A DNA stretch of 64,000 nt from JADKAV01 sp963732355 (GTDB lineage: Bacteria > Actinomycetota > Actinomycetes > S36-B12 > UBA10799). Of the stretch, positions 28,309-38,106 are shown piece by piece (position 1 is the stretch's first letter; every line of letters starts with the position of its first letter). A model generated the notes under the pieces. That model was not told the origin of the DNA and did not search any database. It saw only the letters and a list, made by a program, of their open reading frames with translations. The stretch lies in the NCBI GenBank assembly GCA_963732355.1, contig CAVSZD010000011.1, positions 124,001 through 188,000 of the forward strand, given 5' to 3'. Made by a program: the position numbers and the translations under genes.

Positions 28309-30467
28309 TGATCACCGTGGATTCGCAAGCCCTTGCAGCCCTCGTGGACGGCACCCACTCCCAGCCGCACGAGATCCTCGGCGCCCACCCGGACGCCAGC
28401 GGGGTGACGGTGCGCGTGCTTCGCCCGGACGCCACTGCTGTGGACGTCGTGGTGGGTGAGCAGGTGTTCGCGATGGACCACGAGTATTCCGGCGTCTGGG
28501 TGGTGGAACTGCCGGACCCCGACGTGCCCGACTACCGATTGGCGGTGGCATACGGCGGGGACAAGATCCCGGCCGACGACCCCTACCGCTTCCTGCCGAC
28601 CCTCGGCGACATCGACCAGCACCTCATCGCAGAGGGCAGGCACGAGGAATTGTGGACGGTGCTCGGTGCGCACGTACACCGCTACGAGACGGCGAACGGA
28701 CCGGTGCACGGCGTTGCCTTCGCGGTGTGGGCACCCAATGCGCAGGGCGTACGCGTGGTGGGCGACTTCAACTACTGGAACGGGACTGCGACCCCCATGA
28801 GGTCATTGGGGTCGAGTGGGGTCTGGGAGGTGTTCGTCCCGGAGATCGGCGCGGGCACCCGCTACAAGTTCGAGATCATCGGTCGCGACGGCGTGCGGCG
28901 ACTCAAGGCAGACCCAATGGCTCAGGCCACGGAGATCCCGCCCGCAACTGCCTCAGTCGTGTTCGACTCCAACTACGAATGGGGCGACAGCAACTGGCTG
29001 CAGGAACGCCCGCAACGGCCGGCCCACGAGTCGCCCATGAGCATCTATGAGGTCCACCTGGGCTCCTGGCGACAAGGCTTGTCCTACCGGCAGTTGGCCG
29101 AGGAACTCACCGACTACGTTGTGGCACACGGATTCACCCACGTTGAACTGCTGCCCGTGATGGAACATCCCTTCGGCGGGTCGTGGGGATACCAGGTCAG
29201 CGCCTATTACGCGCCCACCGCACGGTTCGGGACCCCGGACGACTTCCGATACCTGGTCGACCGCCTGCACCAGGCCGGCATCGGCGTGCTGGTGGACTGG
29301 GTGCCGGCTCACTTCCCCAAGGATGAGTTCGCGCTCGCCCGCTTCGACGGCACGCCTTTGTACGAGCACGCGGACCCACGCCGCGGCGAGCACCCCGATT
29401 GGGGAACCTTCGTCTTCGACTTCGGGCGCCCAGAGGTTCGCAACTTCCTGGTGGCCAACGCCGTGTACTGGTGCGACGAGTTCCACATCGACGGGCTGCG
29501 CGTCGATGCCGTGGCCTCGATGCTCTACCTGGACTACTCGCGCAACGAGGGCGAATGGTCGCCCAACGCCTACGGGGGTCGCGAAAACCTGGATGCCGTC
29601 CAGTTCATCCAGGAGATGAACGCCACCGTCTACAAGCGGGTCCCGGGAGCATTCACGGTTGCCGAGGAGTCCACCGCGTGGCCAGGCGTCACGCGGGCCA
29701 CCCACTTGGGCGGACTGGGCTTCGGCCTGAAGTGGAACATGGGATGGATGCACGACTCGCTGGGGTACGTCCACCGCGACCCGATCCATCGCCAGTGGCA
29801 CCACAACGAGATGACGTTCGCCTTGGTGTACGCGTGGAGCGAGAACTACGTCCTGCCGATCTCCCATGACGAAGTCGTCCACGGCAAGGGCTCACTATTG
29901 GGCAAGATGCCCGGTGACCACTGGCAGCGGCGGGCCAACCTGCGGGCCTTCCTTGCCTACATGTGGGCCCATCCCGGCAAACAGTTGCTGTTCATGGGCT
30001 CGGAGTTCGGCCAGGAGTCGGAGTGGTCCGAGGGCCGCAGCCTTGACTGGTGGCTGCTCGACCAGCCCGACCACGCAGCACTCTCGCGCCTGGTCAGCGA
30101 CCTGAACGCCGAGTACCGCGCCCATCCCGCGTTGTGGAGCATGGACATCGACCCCATGGGCTTCGAGTGGATCGATGCCAACGACGCATCGGGCAACACC
30201 TTCTCGTGGTTGCGCCGTGGCAAGGACGGCGAACTACTCGTGTGCGTGGTCAACTTCAGCGCCGTCCCGCACCATGACTACCGAGTCGGTCTGCCCGTCG
30301 ACGGTACGTGGAGCGAGGTGCTGAACACCGACGCCCTGGAATACGGAGGCAGTGGCGTTGGCAATCTCGGATCGGTTGAGGGCGAACCCGTCGAGTGGCA
30401 CGGCCGGCCGTTCAGCGCCCGGATGTCGGTGCCTCCGCTCGGCGCGGTCTGGTTGCGACCGCAGTGA
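28308..30467 (+). CDS. glgB: 1,4-alpha-glucan branching enzyme GlgB
   Basis: GlgB (GH13) introduces alpha-1,6 branches. It is 719 residues with tandem N-terminal CBM48-type domains. The catalytic Asp about 400 is in DGLRVDAVASMLYLDYSR and the Glu about 451 in TVAEESTAWPG. Other marks are VWAPNAQGVRVVGDFNYWN and ISHDEVVHGKGSL. ATG 28308 overlaps the glgE stop (TGATG), so the two are translationally coupled. With GlgE it forms the polymerising/branching pair of the GlgE pathway. Confidence 0.97.
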   Translation: MITVDSQALAALVDGTHSQPHEILGAHPDASGVTVRVLRPDATAVDVVVGEQVFAMDHEYSGVWVVELPDPDVPDYRLAVAYGGDKIPADDPYRFLPTLGDIDQHLIAEGRHEELWTVLGAHVHRYETANGPVHGVAFAVWAPNAQGVRVVGDFNYWNGTATPMRSLGSSGVWEVFVPEIGAGTRYKFEIIGRDGVRRLKADPMAQATEIPPATASVVFDSNYEWGDSNWLQERPQRPAHESPMSIYEVHLGSWRQGLSYRQLAEELTDYVVAHGFTHVELLPVMEHPFGGSWGYQVSAYYAPTARFGTPDDFRYLVDRLHQAGIGVLVDWVPAHFPKDEFALARFDGTPLYEHADPRRGEHPDWGTFVFDFGRPEVRNFLVANAVYWCDEFHIDGLRVDAVASMLYLDYSRNEGEWSPNAYGGRENLDAVQFIQEMNATVYKRVPGAFTVAEESTAWPGVTRATHLGGLGFGLKWNMGWMHDSLGYVHRDPIHRQWHHNEMTFALVYAWSENYVLPISHDEVVHGKGSLLGKMPGDHWQRRANLRAFLAYMWAHPGKQLLFMGSEFGQESEWSEGRSLDWWLLDQPDHAALSRLVSDLNAEYRAHPALWSMDIDPMGFEWIDANDASGNTFSWLRRGKDGELLVCVVNFSAVPHHDYRVGLPVDGTWSEVLNTDALEYGGSGVGNLGSVEGEPVEWHGRPFSARMSVPPLGAVWLRPQ

Positions 30468-30508
30468 GCCGCAGCCGCAGGGCCGGGGCCGGGGCAAACC
30501 CGCCCTGG

Positions 30509-30574
30509 TTAGAGGTTGTGCTGTTGGTTAGCGAATCCACGCGTTGTTTCTCTAACGAACAGCACAACCTCTAA
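30509..30574. repeat. Intergenic palindrome family 1, copy C (66 bp)
   Basis: This has the same 66-bp plan as copy B with the same loop orientation, and a single arm mismatch (CTAACGAACAGC on the right). It lies between the convergent glgB and helicase stops, 42 bp after glgB, where it could act as a bidirectional terminator. Confidence 0.96.
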
Positions 30575-30604
30575 CGCGGGCTGCGCGAAGGCCCGCGGGT
30601 TAGA

Positions 30605-33190
30605 TCAACCCCACTGCGAGTACATGGCGGTGGCCACGTCCATCGGGTCAAGCCCGCGGACGGTTTCGGCGACCGCGGACCCCTCGACCGCGCCCGTGTA
30701 GAGCAACTGACCGCGGGAGACGAACCGGGACCACTGCTCGGCGTAGGCCTGGGCCGCGGTCTTGTTGACCCCGAACTGATCCGGTACTGCGTGCCACATG
30801 ACTGCCCGGCCGGATCCGATGCTCCGAGAGATCAAATACCGCGGATAGTCCACCGGGCTCAGGACCTGCTCAACCGCTTCGGCGAACCGGGCGGAGTCAG
30901 CAGCCGCGCTGTCGGCAAGCCGCACGCTCCACTCCCCGGATGCCCCCGGGACAACCTGCACCCGCTGCGCCCAACCTGGGACCATCGCCTCCGCAACCGC
31001 TCGCCCGAACGCCAGCAGCATCCCGTCGGCGCCCAGGTTCGCGGCGATCCGCGAGGCCCGCACTCTGCGCCAGAGCGCCTGTGCACCCCAGCCCAACCCG
31101 GATCCGGCCACAACCGCCGCCGCAGAGGCAGCCGTCGGCATCTGCGCCGCGACTGCAACCGCACCAAGGCCCACCCCACCCGCCGTGCCTGCTGCAAACG
31201 GCCAACCTTGCCAAACCCGCACCGCAGGCTCGGGAACGCCGAGTGAGACCTCGCGCGACGGGCGCACCCGCACCGCCACCTCAGTCACGTCGCGGTACGG
31301 CGTCCCCACCTGCCAGGCGGTCCTGCTCTGCTCGAGCCGCCCAGCCAGATCCAGCGAAACCGCATTGATCGCAGCCCGATCGGCCGCCACCGGCGGCGCA
31401 TAGGCTCCGCACCGATCATCAAGGTGCTCAACCCCGGCGACAATGCGCCCCTCAACATCCGGCGCGAGGTAGCCACGATGCTTAGCCACAAGCCGGCGGT
31501 AGTCAAGATCACCGCGCGGATGCTCGTCGTGGACACACGTCACCGACCAGACGTGGGCCACCTTGTCCACCCGCTGCGGATCGCGCCTGATCGCCCTGCC
31601 CCGGATCTGCACGACGGCGGTCGAAGTGGTCGCGGCCGTAAGGTCCACCAACACGTTGGCGGCTGGCGCGTCCCAGCCCTCCCCCAGCAAACCGCGGGTC
31701 CCGACCAGCACATCAACGTCGCCGGATTGGAACAGCTTCGTGACGTGGGCCACCCATACCCGCGGCGTCCAGGAACCCTCGATCCGCGCGAGACCGTCAG
31801 GCCGATCCACCACCGCATGCCCCGGCAAGCGCACACGTTCCAACACCTCGCGCGTGCCCCCCACCGACGAACCGGTGACCAGCACGACGCGCAGGGTCGG
31901 GTTGTCGGCCTGGATCCGGGCAAGCGCCTCCCACGCCGAACCCGCCTGGGCAGCCAATACCGACGCGATGTCAGCCGGCGGTGTGGCCGTGACGTTCTCG
32001 AAGTCGGTGAGCACCACCGCGTGCAGGTCCGGTCCGCGCACCAGGTACTCCTGGGCCACGAGGTAGCCGGCTGCCGCGGCTTTCGCCCCGGAGCGGGCCA
32101 GGACCCGATCCACCGACGACTGACCGCGCCGCGCACCATTGCGGGTGAGAGTCCAACCGACCGAACGCAAACCCGCCCGCAGCTGCTCCCACCCGGACTC
32201 GGGGGGATCGGGGGCCGCCAGCACCGTTCGTCCATAGTCGGACAAGATCGCGACCCAGTCCTCGACGGCCATCGGTTGCCGGTGCTCGTCGCGCAGTCGC
32301 GCTCCGGCGGGCACAGCGATCAGTTGGTTGTGCGCCGCGCGCAGAAGGGCCCGCGATAGCTCCGGACGGGACTTCTCGACATGCGACCAGGAGACTCCTT
32401 CGTGGACGACCCACGCCCGGTCCAGGTATTCCAGAAGGCCCGTCGTCGCGAACCCCGGGGACATCACCGACGCCACCAACTCCTGCCACCGGACCGCCGC
32501 CTGCTGCAGGTACTCCCGCTCGGCAGGGGTTGGTTCGGTGAACCACACCAGTTCCCGGTAGGGCGCGAGCACGGCATCTCGGACAAGGGCCGGGGTGCTG
32601 ATCGCGTATCGCACAGGCCCGAACAACTTGTCGACCAGCAGTGCCTCGTCATGCGACAGCGAGTCTCGCGGTGTGGCAGTCAGCGCGACCACGACCGGGC
32701 CATCGCCGATCTCGTCCAGGATCTGCGCAAGCAGTTCACCCCAGGTGGCAGCCAAGTGGTGAGCCTCGTCGAGGATCAAGGTCACCTCGGGGTCGGCTTT
32801 GAGCGCGTCGATCGTCACCCGGGCGTTGGCGTGCAACCTTGCGATCGGGGTTCCTTGCTCGATGTCGTCGTCGAACGTGGCGATTGCCTGGTAGGTGAGC
32901 ACGGTGACATCGGTGGCCAGACTGCGGTCCTCCCCCACAGGAATACCCGCGCTCTGCCACAGCCCCAGCCACTGGGCGGCGATCGCCGTGTTGGGCACGA
33001 GGACCAGGGTCTTGCGTCCCAATTCGGCCGCGATGACCGCACCCAGAAGGGTCTTGCCGGAGCCCGGCGGAAGGATGAACTGGTAGCGCGAATCCCCCGG
33101 GCTGGCGCGGAACGCCGACAGCGCAGCCTGTTGGTGAGCACGCAGCGGCGGGAAGTCCGCTGACCAAGAGACCTGCTCGGGAACGGGCAC
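30605..33190 (-). CDS. DEAD/DEAH box helicase (SF2, XPB/SSL2-like)
   Basis: This is an 861-residue superfamily-2 helicase. Walker A GSGKT is at residues 43-47 (ILPPGSGKTLL), DEAH at 141-144 (LILDEAHHLA), motif III-like ALTATP, and motif VI QIRGRAIRRDP. A glycine/alanine-rich stretch after about residue 690 (VGLGAVAVAAQMPTAASAAA) could be a membrane-associated hairpin or a linker; the C-terminal 170 residues match nothing I know. I used GTG 33190, just ahead of the first helicase helix, rather than an ATG 14 codons earlier. It is divergent from murT. Confidence 0.85.
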   Translation of the reverse strand: MPVPEQVSWSADFPPLRAHQQAALSAFRASPGDSRYQFILPPGSGKTLLGAVIAAELGRKTLVLVPNTAIAAQWLGLWQSAGIPVGEDRSLATDVTVLTYQAIATFDDDIEQGTPIARLHANARVTIDALKADPEVTLILDEAHHLAATWGELLAQILDEIGDGPVVVALTATPRDSLSHDEALLVDKLFGPVRYAISTPALVRDAVLAPYRELVWFTEPTPAEREYLQQAAVRWQELVASVMSPGFATTGLLEYLDRAWVVHEGVSWSHVEKSRPELSRALLRAAHNQLIAVPAGARLRDEHRQPMAVEDWVAILSDYGRTVLAAPDPPESGWEQLRAGLRSVGWTLTRNGARRGQSSVDRVLARSGAKAAAAGYLVAQEYLVRGPDLHAVVLTDFENVTATPPADIASVLAAQAGSAWEALARIQADNPTLRVVLVTGSSVGGTREVLERVRLPGHAVVDRPDGLARIEGSWTPRVWVAHVTKLFQSGDVDVLVGTRGLLGEGWDAPAANVLVDLTAATTSTAVVQIRGRAIRRDPQRVDKVAHVWSVTCVHDEHPRGDLDYRRLVAKHRGYLAPDVEGRIVAGVEHLDDRCGAYAPPVAADRAAINAVSLDLAGRLEQSRTAWQVGTPYRDVTEVAVRVRPSREVSLGVPEPAVRVWQGWPFAAGTAGGVGLGAVAVAAQMPTAASAAAVVAGSGLGWGAQALWRRVRASRIAANLGADGMLLAFGRAVAEAMVPGWAQRVQVVPGASGEWSVRLADSAAADSARFAEAVEQVLSPVDYPRYLISRSIGSGRAVMWHAVPDQFGVNKTAAQAYAEQWSRFVSRGQLLYTGAVEGSAVAETVRGLDPMDVATAMYSQWG

Positions 33191-33247
33191 CCTGCGAGCC
33201 TGACAGACGGTTCGCAGCCGTGTACAGCGCACAGTAGAGTCGCTGAT

Positions 33248-34504
33248 GTGACTGTGTCCGCACGAACCCGGGCCGCAGCCCGACTGGGCCTTCTGACCTC
33301 ATCGCTGTCGCGCCGGATGGGCCGCGGTGAGGGGATGGTCATCGGTGGCCGCGTCATCCTCCGACTCGCCCCGAACGCGATCGCCGACCTGGCTCACGAC
33401 CGGGTCGATGCGCTGGTAAGCGCGACCAACGGCAAGACCTCCACCACCCGACTGCTCGCCACCGCCGTGGAGCAGGCGGGTCCGGTGATCAGCCAGCACA
33501 CCGGGGCCAACATGACCTCCGGAGTGGCGGTGACGCTGGCCAGCGGCGATCCGGTTGCCCGCGCAGTGCTGGAGGTTGACGAGGCCTACCTGCCGGCGAT
33601 CTTCGCGGCCACCCACCCCAAGACCCTGCTGCTGGGCAATCTCAGCCGGGACCAGCTCGACCGGATGAACGAAACCGCAATGGTGGCCCGCAAGTGGCGG
33701 GACATGTTGGTCGGGGCGACCTCCACCACCGTTGTCGCCAATGCCGACGACCCGTCCATCGCCTGGTCCGCCCGGCACGCGCCGAACGTGATCTGGGTCG
33801 GTGCCGGCCAGGTTTGGACAGCTGACTCGGCGGTATGCCTTGACTGCGGCGCTCTTCTGGCTCGCGACGACGCGACCTGGTCCTGCCCGCAATGCGGCTT
33901 CGCACGGCCCGAGACGCAGTGGGAGCTGGAGTACAACGGCGAATTCGGGATCGTGCACGGACCCGACGACCAGCGCTACGAACTGCACCTGCAACTGCCG
34001 GGCCGGTTCAACGCTGCCAATGGCGCGCTGGCTCTGGTTGCCACCGTTGCGCTGGGCCTGGACCCCGCGGAGTCCGCCCGGCGGATGGCGACTGTGCAGT
34101 CAGTCTCTGGCCGGTACGCAGTCGTCAAGGTGGGCGAGTTGACCATCCGCCTGCTGCTGGCCAAGAACCCCGCAGGCTGGTCCGAACTCGTCGACGTGAT
34201 GCCCCCGGCACCCACACCGGTGATCGTGACCATCAACTCCAACGCCGCCGACGGCCGCGACCCTTCGTGGCTGTGGGATGTCCCCTTCGAACGCCTGCGC
34301 GGGCGCACCGTCGTGGCGACCGGGGACCGGCGCCGGGACCTCGCGGTGCGGCTGCTGCACGCCGAGGTCGACCATGTGGTGATCGAGAATCCCTACGCCC
34401 CTGGCGCGCCTCTTCCTGAGGGCATGCGCGAACTCGACGTGGTCGACTGCGCGGCGACCTACACGGCCTTCCACCACCTGCGGACGACGGCGGACCAGCA
34501 ATGA
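33248..34504 (+). CDS. murT: Lipid II isoglutaminyl synthase, Mur-ligase subunit MurT
   Basis: MurT activates the alpha-carboxyl of D-Glu in lipid II with ATP; GatD delivers the ammonia. The protein is 418 residues. The ATP loop is in VSATNGKTSTTRL (residues 57-69). The Cys4 zinc ribbon specific to MurT is at about 196-217 (CLDCG...CPQCGF), and a DUF1727-type C-terminal domain ends the protein. GTG 33248 is used. Its stop overlaps the gatD ATG by 4 nt, the usual bicistronic arrangement. Confidence 0.96.
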   Translation: MTVSARTRAAARLGLLTSSLSRRMGRGEGMVIGGRVILRLAPNAIADLAHDRVDALVSATNGKTSTTRLLATAVEQAGPVISQHTGANMTSGVAVTLASGDPVARAVLEVDEAYLPAIFAATHPKTLLLGNLSRDQLDRMNETAMVARKWRDMLVGATSTTVVANADDPSIAWSARHAPNVIWVGAGQVWTADSAVCLDCGALLARDDATWSCPQCGFARPETQWELEYNGEFGIVHGPDDQRYELHLQLPGRFNAANGALALVATVALGLDPAESARRMATVQSVSGRYAVVKVGELTIRLLLAKNPAGWSELVDVMPPAPTPVIVTINSNAADGRDPSWLWDVPFERLRGRTVVATGDRRRDLAVRLLHAEVDHVVIENPYAPGAPLPEGMRELDVVDCAATYTAFHHLRTTADQQ

Positions 34505-35202
34505 GCACACTGACTCTGGCATCCATCTACCCGAACCTTCTGGGCACCTACGGCGACGGCGGCAACGTCATGGCTCTGCGCCATCGCGGCGCGCTGCACG
34601 GGATCGGGATCGATGTGGTGGTCGTGGAACCGGGCGATCCCGTCCCGGAGTCCGCGGACATCTACGTCCTCGGCGGCGGTGAGGACGGAGCTCAAACGGC
34701 GGCCGCCAACGCCCTGCGCGAGGATGGCGCTCTTGCCCGAGCTGTTGACCACGGATCTGCGGTGCTCGCGATCTGCGCCGGCTACCAACTTCTCGGCGAG
34801 TTCTTCCCCGACTCCACGAGCACCCCGACGGCTGGCCTGGGGATCCTGGACATCCGCACGGATCGCCTGCCCAAGCGCGCGGTCGGGGAGTTGGCCGCGA
34901 CCGCCAAGGACCCGCTCGACCAGATCCTCACCGGGTACGAGAACCACGCGGGCGCAACCCACCTGGGTCCGGACGCCTCGCCTTTGGGAATGGTGCGCTC
35001 CGGGGTCGGCAACGGCGACGGGTCGGAGGGGGCGACCAGCGGACACATCATCGGCACCTACCTGCACGGACCGTGTCTTGCCCGTAACCCGCAGATCGCC
35101 GACATCATCCTGGGTTGGGCCGTGGGCCGTCAGCTCGAGTTCATCGAAGAGGCTGAAGTGACGGCGCTGCGCGAAGAGCGACTGAAGACGGTCCTGGGCT
35201 GA
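34501..35202 (+). CDS. gatD: Lipid II isoglutaminyl synthase, glutaminase subunit GatD
   Basis: GatD is a class I glutamine amidotransferase (CobB/CobQ-like GATase) of 233 residues. The nucleophile Cys92 is in VLAICAGYQLLGEFF and the His about 187 in GTYLHGPCLARNP. The N-terminal SIYPNLLGTYGDGGN is diagnostic of the GatD branch. It is coupled to murT by an ATGA overlap. Together they convert D-Glu to D-isoglutamine in peptidoglycan precursors. It converges on the thioredoxin-domain gene 7 bp away. Confidence 0.96.
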   Translation: MSTLTLASIYPNLLGTYGDGGNVMALRHRGALHGIGIDVVVVEPGDPVPESADIYVLGGGEDGAQTAAANALREDGALARAVDHGSAVLAICAGYQLLGEFFPDSTSTPTAGLGILDIRTDRLPKRAVGELAATAKDPLDQILTGYENHAGATHLGPDASPLGMVRSGVGNGDGSEGATSGHIIGTYLHGPCLARNPQIADIILGWAVGRQLEFIEEAEVTALREERLKTVLG

Positions 35203-35209
35203 GCCAGGC

Positions 35210-36130
35210 TCAGAACAAGGCGTTGGCCAGTTGGGTGCGCGCCTTGATCACCGCCGGATCGGAGTCCCCGACCAGGGCGAACAGATCCACGAGGACCTGG
35301 CGCGCTGCTGCCCGCTCATCCCCTTGCGTCCCGCGCACGATCTTCAGCAACCGAGCGAACGCCACCTCGGGCGCGCCCCTGGCCACCTCGACGTCCGCCG
35401 CGACACTGGCCTTGGCAAGGTCCATGGGGTCGGCGTCCGCTTCAGCCAGAGCTGCAGCCGGGTCCACCCCATCGGTTCGACGCACGAGCGCGACTTGCGC
35501 CAGCGCGGCGGCGGCCTGCTCCGGATCGACGACGCGCAACTGCTCGTACAGCGCAACTGCCTCGTCCCACTGCCCGGCCTCGATGGCGTCGGCAGCCTGG
35601 TCCCACCGCGGGTCCTCCTCGGGCTCGGCCGCCGGCTCTTGGACCTCACCCGCCGCAGCGCCCAGTCCAGCCTCCGAGGCGACCCGCAGCAGTTCGTCGA
35701 TGTACTGGCGCACCTGCGGTTCGGGCAGCGCACCCTGGAACAGCGGCAGGACCTGGCCCTTGATCACGGCCACGATCGAAGGGATCGACTGGACGCGGAA
35801 GGCTGCGGCGATCTGCTGCTCGGCGTCGACGTCGACCTTGGCCAGGATCCACTGACCGGCGTACTCCACGGCCAACTTCTCCAGGATCGGGCTCAACTGC
35901 TTGCACGGCCCGCACCATGAGGCCCATAGGTCCACGACCACCGGGACACTCTGCGATACCCCGATGACTGCTGTTTCGAAAGTCGCTTCGGTCACGTCGA
36001 TGATGACCTTGGAAGCGTTGGGGTCGGCCTGGCGCGCCTGCGCCTGTTGCTGGGCCTCACGGGCGGCCGCCAGAGCGCCGAGGTCCACTGCGCCGCGCAG
36101 AGCGAGGTTCGGGTTGGGCTGAGTCGTCAT
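35210..36130 (-). CDS. Thioredoxin-domain tetratricopeptide protein (CnoX/YbbN-like co-chaperone)
   Basis: This is a 306-residue cytosolic protein with an N-terminal thioredoxin fold (DLWASWCGPCKQLSPIL, Cys73 and Cys76) and a C-terminal alpha-helical TPR-like region rich in Ala and Glu, separated by an acidic linker (EVQEPAAEPEEDPRW). This architecture matches CnoX/YbbN holdases that work with chaperonins. Unlike the E. coli protein it keeps the full WCGPC redox motif. ATG 36130 begins MTTQPNPN; earlier in-frame codons are inside the intergenic space. It follows the MFS gene by about 10 bp. Confidence 0.88.
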   Translation of the reverse strand: MTTQPNPNLALRGAVDLGALAAAREAQQQAQARQADPNASKVIIDVTEATFETAVIGVSQSVPVVVDLWASWCGPCKQLSPILEKLAVEYAGQWILAKVDVDAEQQIAAAFRVQSIPSIVAVIKGQVLPLFQGALPEPQVRQYIDELLRVASEAGLGAAAGEVQEPAAEPEEDPRWDQAADAIEAGQWDEAVALYEQLRVVDPEQAAAALAQVALVRRTDGVDPAAALAEADADPMDLAKASVAADVEVARGAPEVAFARLLKIVRGTQGDERAAARQVLVDLFALVGDSDPAVIKARTQLANALF

Positions 36131-36140
36131 GGTCCTATTG

Positions 36141-37409
36141 TCACGCACCTGATCCCTGGCCCGCATCACCCCCGTTCGACCGTTCGGCAACACTGCGGGC
36201 GTGGCGCTGGTGCGGTTTCAGCGCGAAGAAGGTCAACAGCGCGACTGCCTCGATACCCGTGACGACCACAGCCACCAGGACTGTGGACTGCTCGTACAGA
36301 ACACCGATCAACAGGCTGCCGGCCAGCCACGCGACCCCCAGCGCGGCGGTGAACACCCCATACGCGCTACCCCTGGCTGAATCGGGAACGAGGTCGGCGA
36401 CGGCCGCGCGCATCGTGCTCTCCTGCACTCCCATCGCCGCACCCCACACCAGGACACCGACGACCGCTGGCAGTGCGGTACCGGCGAAACCCAGCCAGGC
36501 CACGGCAGCCACCAGCACGGGCAGCACCGCCAGGCCGCCGATCCCGACGCGGTCGTACCAGCGCCCGGCCCCTAGCGCGGCGACGGCATCCACAGCCATG
36601 GCTACCGCGTAGACCACGGGCACTGCGGCCACCGGGAGCAGCTGGTTCTGCGACAGGTGGAACGACAGCAACCCGAACGTGGCGTACCCGCCCATGACCA
36701 GGCAACTGAAGACCAGGTAGATCCAGAAGGCGGAGGGCAGCGCGGGCCTGAGGCTTGACCCCTGTTGGTCCTCGGCCGTCTCGGGTTCGTAGATGCCCAC
36801 ATCGGGAACCCGTCGGCGCAGCGCGAACAGCAGCACCATGACGGCAACCCCGGGTATCGCCAGCAGCAGGAACCCCGGTCCGAACGAACCGGTGAGGGCG
36901 AAGGACGCCGCCACGAGCAACGGCCCGAGGAAAGCCCCGGTCTGATCCATCGCCTCATGGATCCCGAAGGCCCAGCCCCTGCCTGTTACGGTCCCGGCCT
37001 GGGCCAGCATGGCGTCCTTGGCCGGAGAGCGCACGGCTTTGCCCAGCCGTTCGATCAGGATGAAACCGCAGGCGACCCACAGGCTGCCTGTCAACCCGAG
37101 CAGCGGGACGCTCAACGCGGTCAGCGAGTACCCCACGATGGCCAATGACCAGCGGCGATCACGACGGTCGGCGATCCGGCCGAAGAACAATCGCATGATC
37201 AGCGCGATGGCCTCACCACCGCCGGTGACCACACTCACCACCAGCGCCGAGGCACCCAACGAGCCCAGGAACGGCCCGTAGATGCTGCGCGCCCCTTCGT
37301 AGACGATGTCGGCCAACGCAGCCACCAGCCCGAAGCCGACAACGAACCTCATGGCTGACAGCGGTGATCGATCGCGAGCCACGGCCCCATCCTGCCGCTG
37401 ACATGTCAT
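36141..37409 (-). CDS. MFS transporter
   Basis: This is a 422-residue major facilitator superfamily exporter with about 12 hydrophobic helices and the MFS motif between helices 2 and 3 (FFGRIADRRDRRWS), plus ERLGKAVRSPAKDAMLA, typical of the quinolone/drug-type MFS branch. ATG 37409 is used; MRFVVGFGL 19 codons later is an alternative directly at the first helix. The open frame extends antisense through the TetR gene, but that is a shadow. Divergent transcription from a TetR regulator suggests that the regulator controls it. The substrate is unknown. Confidence 0.9.
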   Translation of the reverse strand: MTCQRQDGAVARDRSPLSAMRFVVGFGLVAALADIVYEGARSIYGPFLGSLGASALVVSVVTGGGEAIALIMRLFFGRIADRRDRRWSLAIVGYSLTALSVPLLGLTGSLWVACGFILIERLGKAVRSPAKDAMLAQAGTVTGRGWAFGIHEAMDQTGAFLGPLLVAASFALTGSFGPGFLLLAIPGVAVMVLLFALRRRVPDVGIYEPETAEDQQGSSLRPALPSAFWIYLVFSCLVMGGYATFGLLSFHLSQNQLLPVAAVPVVYAVAMAVDAVAALGAGRWYDRVGIGGLAVLPVLVAAVAWLGFAGTALPAVVGVLVWGAAMGVQESTMRAAVADLVPDSARGSAYGVFTAALGVAWLAGSLLIGVLYEQSTVLVAVVVTGIEAVALLTFFALKPHQRHARSVAERSNGGDAGQGSGA

Positions 37410-37436
37410 GGGATGATCCGCTCCGCAGCGAACCGT

Positions 37437-37451
37437 TATAGAATTCTGGGA
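37437..37451 (+). promoter_or_regulatory. Possible -10 element for a leaderless tetR transcript
   Basis: TATAGAAT (37437-37444) stands 7 bp before the tetR ATG, a spacing at which transcription would begin on or beside the start codon. No Shine-Dalgarno sequence precedes the ATG. Leaderless mRNAs are common in actinobacteria. The GAATTC (37441-37446) within this stretch is palindromic and could be part of an autoregulatory operator. Confidence 0.45.
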
Positions 37452-38045
37452 ATGAGTTCTTCCACGGGTAAACCCGGCCGCCCCCGGGATCCCCAAGCAG
37501 ACACGGCAATCCTGGCCGCTGCGCGTGACCTCATGGCCGAAGGCGGTCTGGCCAACCTCACCGTCGAAGGCACCGCCCAGAAGGCCGGCGTCGCCAAGAC
37601 CACCGTGTACCGGCGCTATCCGACAAAACTCGACCTCGCGGTAGCGGCCGTGGCAGCGCTGGTCGCACAACCACCGGACTACACCAGCGTCGAAGGTGTC
37701 ACCCAGGAAGGGGTGAACCTTTTCGAGGAGGCCTTCGCCTCGCGTGGGGCACAGGCATCCTTCCTGGCGGTCTCCGCAGCTGCAGCCGGCAACCCCGAGA
37801 TCCATGAACGCTTCACCCGGGAAGTCCTGATGCCGGTGCGCGATCAGGTCGCGGCGATCATTGCCGAAGCTCAATCCAACGGCCAGGCCAGCGACAGCGC
37901 GCCCATTGAGTTCTCCTACGACGTGATGCTCGGGACGTTGATCCACCACATCGTGATCCGACAACTACCCCCGGACCGCGAATTCATGACGCACTTCATG
38001 CAGATCACGAGGTACCTGTACCGGGGATTGCCTCCCTGCGAGTAG
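37452..38045 (+). CDS. TetR/AcrR family transcriptional regulator
   Basis: This is a 197-residue regulator. The N-terminal helix-turn-helix is clear (ILAAARDLMAEGGLANLTVE, then AGVAKTTVYRRYPTKLDLAV) with the TetR YRRY/F signature. The C-terminal domain is of the TetR_C_11-like type and ends in YLYRGLPPCE. ATG 37452 (MSSSTGKPGRPRDP) is preferred over an upstream in-frame ATG at 37413 because GRPRDP is the usual N-terminal motif and a -10-like box lies just before it. It is divergent from the MFS gene, its likely target. Confidence 0.92.
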   Translation: MSSSTGKPGRPRDPQADTAILAAARDLMAEGGLANLTVEGTAQKAGVAKTTVYRRYPTKLDLAVAAVAALVAQPPDYTSVEGVTQEGVNLFEEAFASRGAQASFLAVSAAAAGNPEIHERFTREVLMPVRDQVAAIIAEAQSNGQASDSAPIEFSYDVMLGTLIHHIVIRQLPPDREFMTHFMQITRYLYRGLPPCE

Positions 38046-38106
38046 CGGGTTGCCTCCTGGGCGTCCGCGGGCATCGCCGGTACACCCCGCCCCGACAGCG
38101 TCCTCG

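Noticed and set aside
36141..37964. MFS protein of 607 residues with a long N-terminal domain
   Set aside because: The extension is antisense to the TetR gene; the transporter begins at ATG 37409.
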